Position numbers and translations under genes: made by a program. This document shows positions 42,620-54,600 of a stretch of DNA of 64,000 nt, piece by piece. The stretch lies in the NCBI RefSeq assembly GCF_023065955.2, contig NW_026622808.1, positions 39,444,475 through 39,508,474 of the forward strand, given 5' to 3'. Origin of the DNA: Ursus arctos (taxonomy: Eukaryota; Chordata; Mammalia; Carnivora; Ursidae). The notes beneath the pieces were generated by a model, which saw nothing but the letters and a program-made list of their open reading frames with translations, was not told the DNA's origin and did no database searches. Positions within the stretch are counted from its first letter, which is position 1, and the number at the start of each line of letters is the position of its first letter.

Positions 42620-45600
42620 TACAAATATAACTAGGGGGATCTGAATAAGATCAGTAGATATTATCAATGTCAATATCCTTGTTGTGATATAATATAACCT
42701 TGCAAAATGTTACCATTGGAAGAAATTGGGTAAATTGTGCGGGGAATCTATTATTTCTTACAACTCCAGGTGAATTACTGATTGTCACAATAAACACCCC
42801 ATTTTAAAAAGTAGATACCAAATGTCTAAGGGGCAACTGATTTTAGTTATTTATCCTACTAGTGTGACTTTAGACTTAGGTCAAGTTGAATGGAAACTAA
42901 AGGAACTTGAACAGGTCAGAGAATTACAGTGTTACCTTGCAGTTTTTCTTACGAAGCTTTAAAGTGGGCTTTATTAACCAGCCAAAGAGTCCTTTCAGAA
43001 GAGCCTGATGATCTGGTTCCTGCAGAGGTCCTTTCAGGGAATTCAACCACGAGGACACAAGTGGTTCCCATCCTAACTGCGAGGGTTCCAAATAAATCAT
43101 GCCACAGCGGCTTACGGTGGCTGGCTAGAGAAAAAAGACATTTTCTTTTTCTAACGTTGCTCATACACCAGTGGCCGTTATCAACTACTTCTTTGAATGA
43201 CCTATACAGCTTTCCATGATCTAGCTCCTGTCTTCCTCTAAAGCCTCACATATATTAGAGGAAATGTCTGCAGTGACAGTTCCCCAGACACGTCATGTCT
43301 TCAGGTCTTTACATATCATCTAGTCATGATTTGGAATGCCCAGGCCCAACTAATCTCCCTAGAGAAGTGTTACCCCTCAAAACAAGATCAAACACTCAGA
43401 CATTTTCCGTGGTCCTCCTCTACCCATTCCCCTCTTGGATGCTCATCCCCTCCATAATCTTAGAGTACTTACAAGTAGCAATATAGTGGAATTATTTATT
43501 AGCATGCTTCTTATCCTCCCTAAATACACTGTGTCTTACTCATCTTAGTATTCCTGGTGCCTAACTTGTCTTCTGACATATAATAAAAAATACGTATTGA
43601 CCAAGTGAACACACAAACTACTGTTATATTAAAATATGAACTTACCGAGGCCTGGGAAAGGTCCATTGCTTCAAAGATGAGGCTCATTTGAGGGGACATC
43701 TGAATGATTTCTCCACTCATAAGGCAAAGCTAAAGGCAATTATTTTTCAAATGTTTATTTTTTAAAAACTCAAACTTCTCAGATAAAAAGTTATTCTATG
43801 TATAAGATAATGTATATCCTATGATATAATACAGTAAGTGTTAAAACAGAAGCCAGAAAATTGTAATTCTAGGTCTAGCTCTGTCAATTACTTACTAGGT
43901 AAGCGAATACTTAACATTTCTGAGTCCCAGCCTCTTCATCTATGAACAGGGATAATTTCTCCTCCATAGGGTTAGGCAGGAGGAAAAATACATGACACAC
44001 TGCAAAAATCCTAGACAAATCTCAGTTCTTACTATTAATATAATTACATGAAATATTCCTGACTTTATAAAGATGTTATTAATAAAAAAAGAGAAAAATT
44101 GAAAACAGAGAAGAGTATGAGCACTCATGTATTCATCTCCTGGATTTAACCAACGTTAACATTTTGCCACATTTGCTTTGTTTTTAAAAACTGTGTTTTG
44201 CACTTGGAGACTAAGAACCATCCTGCTCAGGAATGATTCGATAAACCAGGAAATCAAAAATCAATTTAAACAATTTATGGAGACCAATGAGAATGAAAAC
44301 ACAACGGTCCAAAACCTTTGGGATACTGCAAAGGCAGTCCTAAGGGGGAAATACACAGCCATCCAAGCCTCACTCAAAAGAATAGAAAAATCTAAAATGC
44401 AGTTTTTATATTCTCACCTCAAGAAGCGGGAACAGAAACAGAGGGACAGGCCTAATCCACGCACGAGGAAGCAGTTGACCAAGATTAGAGCAGAAATCAA
44501 CGAATTAGAAACCAGGAGTACAGTAGAGCAGATCAACAGAACTAGAAGCTGGTTCTTTGAGAGAATTAATAAAATTGACAGACCTCTGGCAAGACTTATC
44601 CAAAAGAAGAGAGAAAGGACCCAAATTAATAAAATTATGAATGAAAAAGGAGAGGTCACAACCAACACCAATGAAATTGGAAGGATTATTAGAAACTTTT
44701 ATCAACAGCTTTATGCCAATAAATTAAGCAATCTGGAAGAGATGGAGGCCTTCCTGGAAACCCATAAACTACCAAGACTGAAACAGAAAGAAACTGGTTT
44801 TTTAAACAGGCCAATTAATTATGAAGAGATTGAGTCAGTGATAAACAATTTCCAAAAAATAAAACTCCAGGCCTGGATGGTTTTCCTGGGGAATTCTACC
44901 AAACATTCAAAGAAGAAATAATACCTATTCTCCTAAAGCTATTTCAAAAAATAGAAACAGAAGGAAAGCTACCAAACTCATTCTATGAGGCCAATATTAC
45001 CTTGATCCCCAAACCAGGCAAAGACCCCCAAAAAAGGAGTATTATAGACCGATTTCCCTAATGAATATGGACACCAAAATCCTCAACAAAATCCTGGCTA
45101 ATAGAATCCAACTGTACATTAAAAGGATTATCCATCATGACCAAGTGGGATTCATCCCTGGGATGCAGGGGTGGTACAACATTCGCAAATCTATTAGTGT
45201 CTTAGGTTTTATCCAGAAACAAAAATTCAGAAATCATATGATTCTCTCAATAGATGCAGAAAAAGCATTTAACAAAATACAGCATCCTTTCCTGATTAAA
45301 ACCCTTCAGAGTGTAGGAATAGATGGTACATTTCTCAAGATCATAAAAGCCATCTATGAAAAACCTATGGCAAATATTATTCTCAACGGGGAAAAGCTAG
45401 AAGCCTTTCCCTTAAGATCAGGAACACAACAAGGATGCCCACTCTCGCCACTATTATTCAACATAGTACTAGAAGTCCTTGCAACAGCAATCAGGCAACA
45501 AAAAGATATAAAAGGTATCCAAATCGGCAAAGAAGTCAAACTGTCTCTCTTCGCAGATGACATGATACTCTATATGGAAAACCTAAAAGAATCCACTCCC

Positions 45601-48600
45601 AAACTATTAGAAGTTATAGAGCAATTCAGTAATGTGGCGGGATACAAAATCAATGCTCAGAAATCAGTTGCATTTCTATACGCTAATAATGAGACTGAAG
45701 AAAGAGAAATTAGGGAATCCATCCCATTTACAATAGCACCAAAAACCATACGTTACCTTGGAATTAACTTAACCAGAGACGTAAAGGACCTATATTCTAG
45801 AAACTATAAATCACTCTTGAAAGACATTAAGACACAAAAAGATGGAAAAATATTCCATGCTCATGGATTGGAAGAATTAACATAGTTAAAATGTCCATGC
45901 TACCCAGAGCAATCTACACTTTCAATGCTATCCCGATCAAAATACCGATGACATTTTTCAAGGAACTGGAACAAATAGTCCTTAAATTTGTATGGAAAGA
46001 GAAAAGGCCCCGAATCTCCAAGAAACTGTTGAAAAGGAAAAACAAAGCTGGGGGCATCACAATGCCGGATTTCGAGCCGTACTACAAAGCTGTGATCACA
46101 AAGACAGCATGGTACTGGCACAAAAAGAGACACATAGACCAATGGAAGAGAATAGAGAACCCAGAAATGGACCCTCAGCTCTTTGGGCAACTAATCTTTG
46201 ATAAAGCAGGAAAAAAGTCTCTTCAATAAATGGTGCTGGGAAAATTGGACAGCTACATGCAAAAGAATGAAACTTGACCACTCTCTCACACCATACACAA
46301 AGATAAACTCCAAATGGATGAAAGACCTCGATGTGAGACAGGAATCCATCAAAATTCTAGAGGAGAACATAGGCAGCAACCTCTATGACATCGGCCAAAG
46401 CAACTTTTTAATGACACATCTCCAAAGGCAAGAGAACCAAAAGATAAAATGAACATGTGGGACTACATCAAGATAAAAAGCTTCTGCACAGCCAAGGAAA
46501 CAATCAAAAAAACCAAGAGGCAGCCCACGGAATGGGAGAATATATTTGCAAATGATGCTACAGATAAAAGACTGGTATCCAAGACCTACAAAGAACTTCT
46601 CAAACTCAATACGTGAGAAACAAATAAACAAATCATAAAATGGGCAGAAGATATGAACACTTTTCCAATGATGACATACAAATGGCCAACAGACACATGA
46701 AAAAATGTTCAAAATCATTAGCCATCAGAGAAATTCAAATCAAAACCACACTAAGATACCACCTTACGCCAGTTAGAATGGCAAAAATTAACAAGGCAGG
46801 AAACAGCAATTGCTGGAGAGGATGTGGAGAAAGGGGATCCCTCCTACATTGTTGGTGGGAATGCAGGTTGGTGCAGCCACTCTGGAAAACAGTGTGGAGG
46901 TCCCTTAAAAAGTTAAAAATTGAGGGCACGCCTGGGTGGCACAGCGGTTAAGCATCTGCCTTCGGCTCAGGGCGTGATCCCGGTGTTATGGGATCGAGCC
47001 CCACATCAGGCTCCTCTGCTATGAGCCTGCTTCTTCCTCTCCCACTCCCCCTGCTTGTGTTCCCTCTCTCGCTGGCTGTGTCTCTCTGTCAAATAAATAA
47101 ATAAAATCTTAAAAAAAAAAAAGTTAAAAATTGAGCTACCCTTGACCCAGCCATTGAAATACTGGGTATTTACCCCAAAGATACAGATGTAGTGAAGAGA
47201 AGGGCCATATGCACCCCAATGTTCATAGCAGTATTGTCCACAATAGCTAAATCGTGGAAGGAGCCGAGACGCCCTTCAACAGATGACTGGATTAAGAAGC
47301 TGTGGTCCATATATACAATGGAATATTACTCAGCTATCAGAAAGAATGAGTTCTCAACATTTGCTGCAACATGGATGGCACTGGAGGAGATAATGCTAAG
47401 TGAAATAAGTCAAGCAGAGAAAGACAATTATCATATGATTTCTCTCATCTATGGAACATAAGAACTAGGAAGATCGGTAGGGGAAGAAAGAGATAAAGAA
47501 AGGGGGGGGGTAATCAGAAGGGGGAATGAAGCCTGAAAGACTATGGACTCTGGGAAACAAACTGAGGGCTTCAGAGGGGAGGGGGGTGGGGGAATGGGAT
47601 AGACTGGTGATGGGTAGTAAGGAGGGCATGTATTGCATGGTGCACTGGGTGTTATACGCAACTAATGAATCATCGAACTTTGCATCAGAAACCAGGGATG
47701 TACTGTATGGTGACTAACATAATAAAAAAAAATTAAAGAAAAAAAAAACCGTGTTTTGTAGGGCATTATGCATACCATGGCATTTCATATCCAAATATGT
47801 CAATATGTATCTCTTAAAAGTAAGGAGTTTTCTATATGACCACAATGACATTATTACAGCTAACAAAATCACGACGAACTCCTTAATAGCATGTAATGCT
47901 CAGCCAGTACTCAAATTTCCTCAAGTGTATTAGAAATGTCTTTTCAACTGATTCTTCTAACCAAACTTCAATCAAGGACCATGAATTGCATTTGCTATGC
48001 CCCCTTGATCGCTTTTAATCTAAAACATTCCTCTTCAATCAAATACGTAAAAAACTGAATTTATCAACTGCTTCTTTTTTGCCAAATTCCTTTCTTGTCC
48101 ACTATTATTAAAGCCATCTTTTCTTCTCAATCTTCTTGGCTTCTACCTTTGCAATTATCATTAACTTTCAACAATTTTAATAATTAGTATTATTGATATT
48201 CCAAGTTAATTTCATTAAGTCTTTTCAACTCTTCCTCTTATTTTTTTTTAAAGATTTTATTTATTTGACAGAGAAAGAGTGCACGCACACAAGCAGGAGG
48301 GGCTGCAGGCAGAGAGAGAGGCAGAAGCAGGTTCCCTGCTCAGCAGGGAGCCCGATGCGGGGCTCGATCCCAGGACCCCGGGATCATGGCCTGAGCCTAA
48401 GGCAGCTACTTAACCGACTGAGCCACCCAGGCGCCCCCTTCCCCTTCATTTATTTTTCAGTGTTTCTTCTCTACAACCATCACTGTAGCCCCAGTTTTGC
48501 CTCTACCTAGATCTATGTTAACAAGGCAGCATTTAGCATTCCTGGACCTGTTTCTTCTCTATAAAATAAATGGTCTAGAGCTATGGGGTCCAATATGCTA

Positions 48601-51600
48601 GCCAGCGGTCATATGTGGCTATTTATATCTAATTTTAACTAATTAAATCTATTTAAACAATTTAATCTTAAGTAGTTAAAATTAAATAAAACTGAAAGTC
48701 AGTTCTTCAATTGCACTGAGCCCCATTATTTTTTTAAAGATTTTATTTTTAAGTAATCTCTACACCCAATGTGGAGCCTGAACTTAGAACCCTGAGATCA
48801 AGAGTCACATGCTCTACTGAGTGAGGCAGCCAGGCACCCCTGTACTAAGCCATGTTTCAAATGCTCAGTAGCCAGCCACATGTGACTAATAGCTACCTTC
48901 TTAGACAATACAAATATTTCCATCATTTTTTAAAAACATTTGGAATTTTCTTTAAAAAAAATCACAACCATGAACACTGTTATAGTTAGGGGCACTCTTG
49001 GTTCTCCACAATGATACTGAGCATGCACACAAGGGGTTCCCATTGTTCAGTCTTAACCATCTTTAAAAAAAGGAAAAAAACTTGGCACACTACCATTTGA
49101 CTTGTTTTAATGTTTCTTCATAAATGGTGAAAAATACTAAAGTACAGACAAGGGATAATCATAATGTTGTGGCCAACATTATAAATATGGAATTATAAAT
49201 TTAAAACATTTTCTGGTTTAAAAAATAAATCTGGTGGTCAATGCAGCTCTGCGGGGTCTCTGCGTCTAGTACGGCTTGTCTCTGCATTCCTGACAGTGCT
49301 CGCCTTTTTCCATTTTTCCAGGTCTTCCACACCTGCCTCTTCTTCCTCCCATCTGTTCCATCAAAGGTCCAGGGGGCCCACCAGGGCCACCTTGTCTTCC
49401 TCTACCATAACCACCTCGGTCCATGCCCTGGCCACCATGGAAGCCCTGTCTTCACCATGGCCACCTCTGGACATCCCTCCAGGATCTCCGCAGTCCATGA
49501 GGCAGCCTCTTCCTCCCCAAATGCCACCAGGGCTGTCTCTGCCATGGTCACTATCCAGGCCTGGAAAGGGTGGTAGAAGGAAGCCTTCAGGCTTCGAGGC
49601 CTTACACTGGTTGCATTCTGTTCTCCATGCGAAGTTCTGGTTTCCACACCCCAGATTGGGGCACTGCCAGTCTCCAGCTTGGTGCTGGACGCTTCCTCCT
49701 CTGGATGGGTTCCCTCTGGAACCCTGGGGTCCTCTTGGGGGAAAGCCACCTCTGTCTCCTCCACAGCCTCCTATGCGACTCATGGGGCCCCTAGAACCTC
49801 CTGGGCCACTGGACCTCCACGGAGTGGCTGTGGCATCCCTCTGCCCTCACGGGGAGGCACACCACCCCGCATGCTGTTCATCGGAGGCTTCTTCCTAACA
49901 AGAGAAACCTTAAGTTTGCTCCCTTGAAAATCTTTCCCATCAAACCACTCCATGGCAGCCTTGGAAGCTGGTGAGTCTTCATAGGACATCGTAGCATCAC
50001 CTTTGGGCTTTCCTGTTTCCTTGTCCAAGTAGATATGGATCATGGGTTGTCCGGTTCTCTTGTTCATCTTAACAACTCCACACTGCTTCAAGAAGTCTGC
50101 CAGACCATCTAGAGTCACAATGTCATTTCAGCCTTGCACATGAATTGCACTGTTGTCAGAGTCTTCATCTGGATCTACAGGTGGGCCTAAATCAAGATCT
50201 GGTCCTTCGTCTGTGGGTCCACAGTGAAGTCACCTCACTCTCCAGCACCCATTCCACTGCATCCTCCTCCTTGTCCACCTCTGCTCATGCCTCCACCAAT
50301 CAAATCTCTCTGTAGGTACTGTAATCCGTGGATGCCATTTTCTTTCCTTCCTTCTCATTCTCCAAATATTTCCATTATTGCAGAAAGTTCTATTGGACAG
50401 TGCTGGTCTACAATACTTCCATTTTCTACCAGATTATTTCAGCAAACATTCTCCTATTTGCTTTAAATTTGGGAGGTGGGGTCAGTTTTCTCCTCACTCC
50501 CCCATGGTGTTTCCCAAATACTCTACTCCACCACCCTCTCTACCCCTTGCTCCTTTGACAACCATGCTTGCTGCTGTCACTCACCAGCACCCAAGCATTC
50601 CCATCATTAGCTAAAGCCTTTGATACTTGGCTCAATTTCTGATCCAGTGTTCATGAGGAGAAGCATCTCAACATGGCAGCCCATCGGATCCTTGACTACC
50701 CTGTCTTCATATACTTTCCTACTGCATTCCAGTCATCCACTGTATATACCTTGGGACCTTCTCTCCTGGAACACTACACAATTCTGAAATACTAAATTCA
50801 AGCATGCCAGTTTCTGCCTGCAGCCTCCTATCCATGCAGTGCTCCCAGCCATTGACTCCTACTACACTTGCTCTTCATTTGCACATCGCTGATGTTTTCA
50901 CTTCCCTCATTATTAAGCAGCTTCCGTGCTATGGTCTAGCACTTCTAGCACTCTCATGCCAATATCTGTAAAGTCTTTGGGTACTTCGAGTCTGGCACCA
51001 TCATCTACCTTTACATCCAAGCTGCTTAGACTGTTAGGGAAAATCTCCTAAAGGCAGACCTTGGCACCACTACTAATCCTCAGATATGTTTCTATACTTT
51101 CCTAGGCAGCTCTCTTTCCCATTTTCCATAACAGGTAATTTAAATCTTCACCTTTTCTCCTCCAATGAGGAAAGAACCAGGGTCAACCACTTCACACAAT
51201 AAATAAATCATAAAAAGCGTTTGTCTTCAAATTTCCACTATTAAATCCATACATTTACCTATATCTATACCTATCCTTTCCTGCTTCCTTCTTATCCAAT
51301 ATGAGAATCCTCCCACCTGGCTCTGAATCAGACCCTTATTAATCCCTCTCTTACGCATCGAGACTACTTTTTAGCTCAATCAATATAACTGAAAGAATAT
51401 GAATAAATGATCAACTACCCAAGACAACGTGCTGGCATATTTGTTTGAATGCTAATTAGTTTGCTTATTTAGTAGTGTAGTTATTTCATGTAAGTATGAA
51501 AATAAATGATGATATATTTATATAGTAGAATACTAATGCAGACATAAAAAGAATAAAATGGAACTACAATACCATGACTACATAGATACCATATTGACCA

Positions 51601-54600
51601 AAAGAAGAAAAACACTAAGGAGTACAATTCTATATTTATGAAGTTCAAGAACCAGCAAAACTAATTTATCACACAAGTCAGAATAGTGACTGCCCCTCGG
51701 GGAGGGTGTACTGATTTGGAAGGAACATGAGCAAACCCTGTAAGTACAAGAAATTTTATGCATCTTTATTTAAATGATGGTTATGAGAATGTACACATAG
51801 GCCTAAAAAAGCACAGAACTTAAAATTCGTCACATTTTATAGTTTGCATGTTATCTGTCAATTACAACAAATACTAGAGGATTTCCATTTTCTAGTTCTT
51901 TTGTATATTTCACAGCTTCTAAGGTAATGTAATACAGACAAGCACTGAAGCATTCAATGTTTTCAAAAAGGAATGAAGCCCTTTTATTTCCTCCTACAAT
52001 ATTAAAGTTCTGTAAGAAACCATAAGACTGAAGTCACTTAACAACACCTATTACATTACTATGCCCTCCTGCTAACACAATGGTTTTAATACACTTTTAT
52101 TCTATAAAAAAAATTGAGCAGAGGATTTACTACAGCGTAGTTTTCATTGAAAAGATAATTTATAAATGTATTAAACTTGCTTCACCCTTTCCTTTAAATG
52201 TATAATCCTAGTCAACTAGTTGTTGAACACATAATATTGCTTAAGCATGTCTGCATCTATTTTGTTTTTAAAACAATGGCAAAAAAAAAACACCCAAAAC
52301 CATTTTATATTAAATCTACTATATTAACCTTTTTTTAAGTTTATAGTTCAGTAGTGTTTGGTATATTCATATCATGCATCAGTTTTGCTTTTAATCATGA
52401 TGATTTTACCTTTTTATTGTCATCCAATACTGTGTTCATGCTCTCTATCCACAAAGTGTCAATGGGACCATCAAATACAACCCATTTCCGGTCCGGTGTT
52501 TCTGATAAGGCAAATTCCCTAAAAGTATTGGCCACAATACCATCAGTCCACTGGGGAAGAAAAGAGAATTGGAAAGCTTCCTTTATAAAACTATAAAGTG
52601 ATCATATTAAAAACATTTCAAATGTCTTGGTTTACTGTACATTGTCAATAAGAGAATATTTATATTGTAGATTACTACCTCATGAGACACTGGATCAAAC
52701 TGTCCAAAAAGTTGGCCCATAGTAATGGATTTGGGGTTTACCGTCCGATAAATGACCTTTTCTTCCTCTCCGTAGCCACGTTCATTCATAAGAGTTAGAG
52801 TATCAGCCAGTATATGCAGAACTTTTGTCTTAGCAGCAAAAGGCTCTCCTACTAACATGAAACTATTAAGGAAAAGAATTATGTAAGAAGATTCTAAAAA
52901 ATAATGGTAAATTATTTGCCTGTATACTGGTGTATAAAAAAACAGGTATTAATAATTTTTGAAATTCTATTAATTTTTCTCAGACCTGAGGAGAATACAT
53001 TTAACTTCTGAACTGGTTGATCTCTAAAATTCTCTACGTTAATACCACAATCTACAAAAGAGAATAGAATAAAAAAATCTCCCAATGAGAATGAAAACTG
53101 TACACTCTTAAGACTGGAGGAAAAAAAAAAAAAAGTCTTGGGGCCTCCCAAGGAGAGAAGTGGGAAAGTTCCCGTTCCTCAAGTCTTTACTTGCTACAGT
53201 AATTACCAGTGCTCTTTGCCAAATACTTCTGAATCTCCTCTCTCCCAGCACATAGTAGGATTCCATTCTCTCTTGTGGAAATTCCAAGTGAGTAATAAGT
53301 GGAAAACATGGGTGTTACTTCAAATCATTGCCAGTGAGGGAGCTTCCAGAGCTCTCTTCTCACAGAGCTTTTTGCCCGAGCACAGCAGTGACCCATCATG
53401 TCGAGATGCTGGCTGCTCCAGCTGCCCGGGACCCTGGGTAATTATGATGAGCACACCCTTCCTGTTAACCTACAGTGGACACAGCATGAATGAGAAATAA
53501 GCCTTTGTTTTTTTAAGTCACCAAGATTTGGTCTCAGGGACTGATTGTTTCTAAAGAATAATCTAGCCCATCCTTACTGACAGAAACTGGTTCCTAGAAA
53601 GGGCAAGGTATTCTTGCCATAATAAAAAGACTTAACTGTGTCCCTGGCTTAAAGGCCAGGTTGTGGGTGGCAAATTAAGTGTTATTAATAGAGGCCAAAA
53701 GATTGGCAATTAGTGTCATGCAATGATGAAATATTTGGTAAATTTGTTCCTTGAGGTAACTTGGAAGACAGATAATATACCTAATGAAACTGCCATTTTA
53801 AGAAAAAGGATGGTAAAGAGAATATTAGTATACAATGCCAGCCGAAGGCTACATTTAACAAAGAACTATTGGAAAGAATTGAGCCCAGAAGGAAAAAATG
53901 GCCAGTTTGCAAGTTGGAATGAGAGAGAATAAAGGGAGCCCAGAAATTCAGGAACCTACAAGCAACTTATTCTCATCCCCAATTGGTAAAAGATAAATTG
54001 AGAAAACCTTTGAACAAAAAATATCTACTCAGTGTTGCACCAAGGATCAAATTAAGGGTAGGGCTTGTATCACTATTAAAATCTATGACATTTTAATATG
54101 GTTCCCAGTAATCATTTCAGGAGTGAAAATAGATTAAGCTTGTGGTCTTCTCAATTAAAACTGAAAGGTTCAAGGATACTGCAAGGAAATTTATAAAGGT
54201 ATGACTGCGTAAGGACTGTAGTTGTGGTTATTGGCATACAGAGCTGCTTAGAATCAAATAAGCTTACCAAGTTTTTGAGGGAGTTTACTGACAAAGAAAC
54301 TATGAGTCTAGGCTAAAAAAAAAGAAGTGAATGTTCAAGACTTAAAAATGATCCTTGCAGGGGCACCTGGGTGGCTCAGCTGGTTAAGTATCTACCTTCG
54401 GCTCAGGTCATGATCCTGGGGTCCTGGGATCGAGCCCCGCATAGGACTCCCTGCTCAGCAGGGCGGTCTGCTTATTCCTCTGCTCCTCCCCCAACCTGTG
54501 TGCTCTCTTGCTCTCTCTCAAAAATTTTTTAAAAATGATCCTTGCATATTGGATGCATGAGGGCTGATTGTACTATTCCCTCTATTTTTGTATATGTTTG

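Larger units (their letters stand above)
40291..42815 (+). mobile_element. Old LINE-1, 3' half, with SINE and microsatellite
   Basis: Starts within the reverse transcriptase ([14 protein letters not shown]; the catalytic box reads FVDD near 40530, [13 protein letters not shown]). Thumb and C-terminal pieces follow, interrupted by the SINE at 41200-41430. The 3' UTR (ATGTTACCATTGGAAGAAAT, closing near 42815) carries an AC repeat. Many stops; older than the L1 at 44201. Confidence 0.8.
38559..42935 (-). other. Intron
   Basis: 4.4 kb almost wholly made of repeats: an L1 relic, a GT repeat, an MLT1-like LTR, a Can-SINE and a long L1 relic with its own SINE and AC repeat. Confidence 0.75.
44201..47745 (+). 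mobile_element. Young 5'-truncated LINE-1 with target-site duplications
   Basis: Begins inside ORF2 after the endonuclease domain and ends with the 3' UTR and an A-rich tail. Flanking copies AAAAACTGTGTTTTG (44186-44200) and AAAAACCGTGTTTTG (to 47759) are the target-site duplication. The TTTTT/AAAA site at the left edge fits L1 endonuclease cutting. A Can-SINE lies at 46924-47120. Confidence 0.93.
44100..48040 (+). repeat. Ancient L1M-like repeat split by a younger LINE-1
   Basis: The left piece (44100-44186) has CTCATGTATTCATCTCCTGG and GTTAACATTTTGCCACATTT. The right piece (47760-48040) resumes GGGCATTATGCATACCATGG and AAGGACCATGAATTGCATTT. The family is inferred from recalled wording. Confidence 0.45.
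43730..52409 (-). other. Intron (8.7 kb)
   Basis: Holds a MIR, an ancient L1M-like repeat split by a younger LINE-1, that LINE-1 with a SINE, two more Can-SINEs and the EWSR1 retrocopy. 50380-51400 has only short chance frames. 51500-51800 looks like an old LINE 3' end. Nothing is recognised in 51850-52409. Confidence 0.75.

Noticed and set aside
44201..46229. Long open frames resembling reverse transcriptase as a host gene
   Set aside because: The frames are pieces of LINE-1 ORF2 inside an element with poly-A tail and target-site duplications.
49296..49898. 200-codon open frame, plus strand, Pro/Ser-rich
   Set aside because: It is the antisense reading of the Gly/Arg-rich part of the EWSR1 retrocopy.
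49780..50118. RRM-containing 112-codon frame as a functional small RNA-binding protein
   Set aside because: The frame is the decaying RRM of the EWSR1 retrocopy, with upstream TGA stops and a frameshift into the RGG region; no promoter is visible. Expression data could reopen this.
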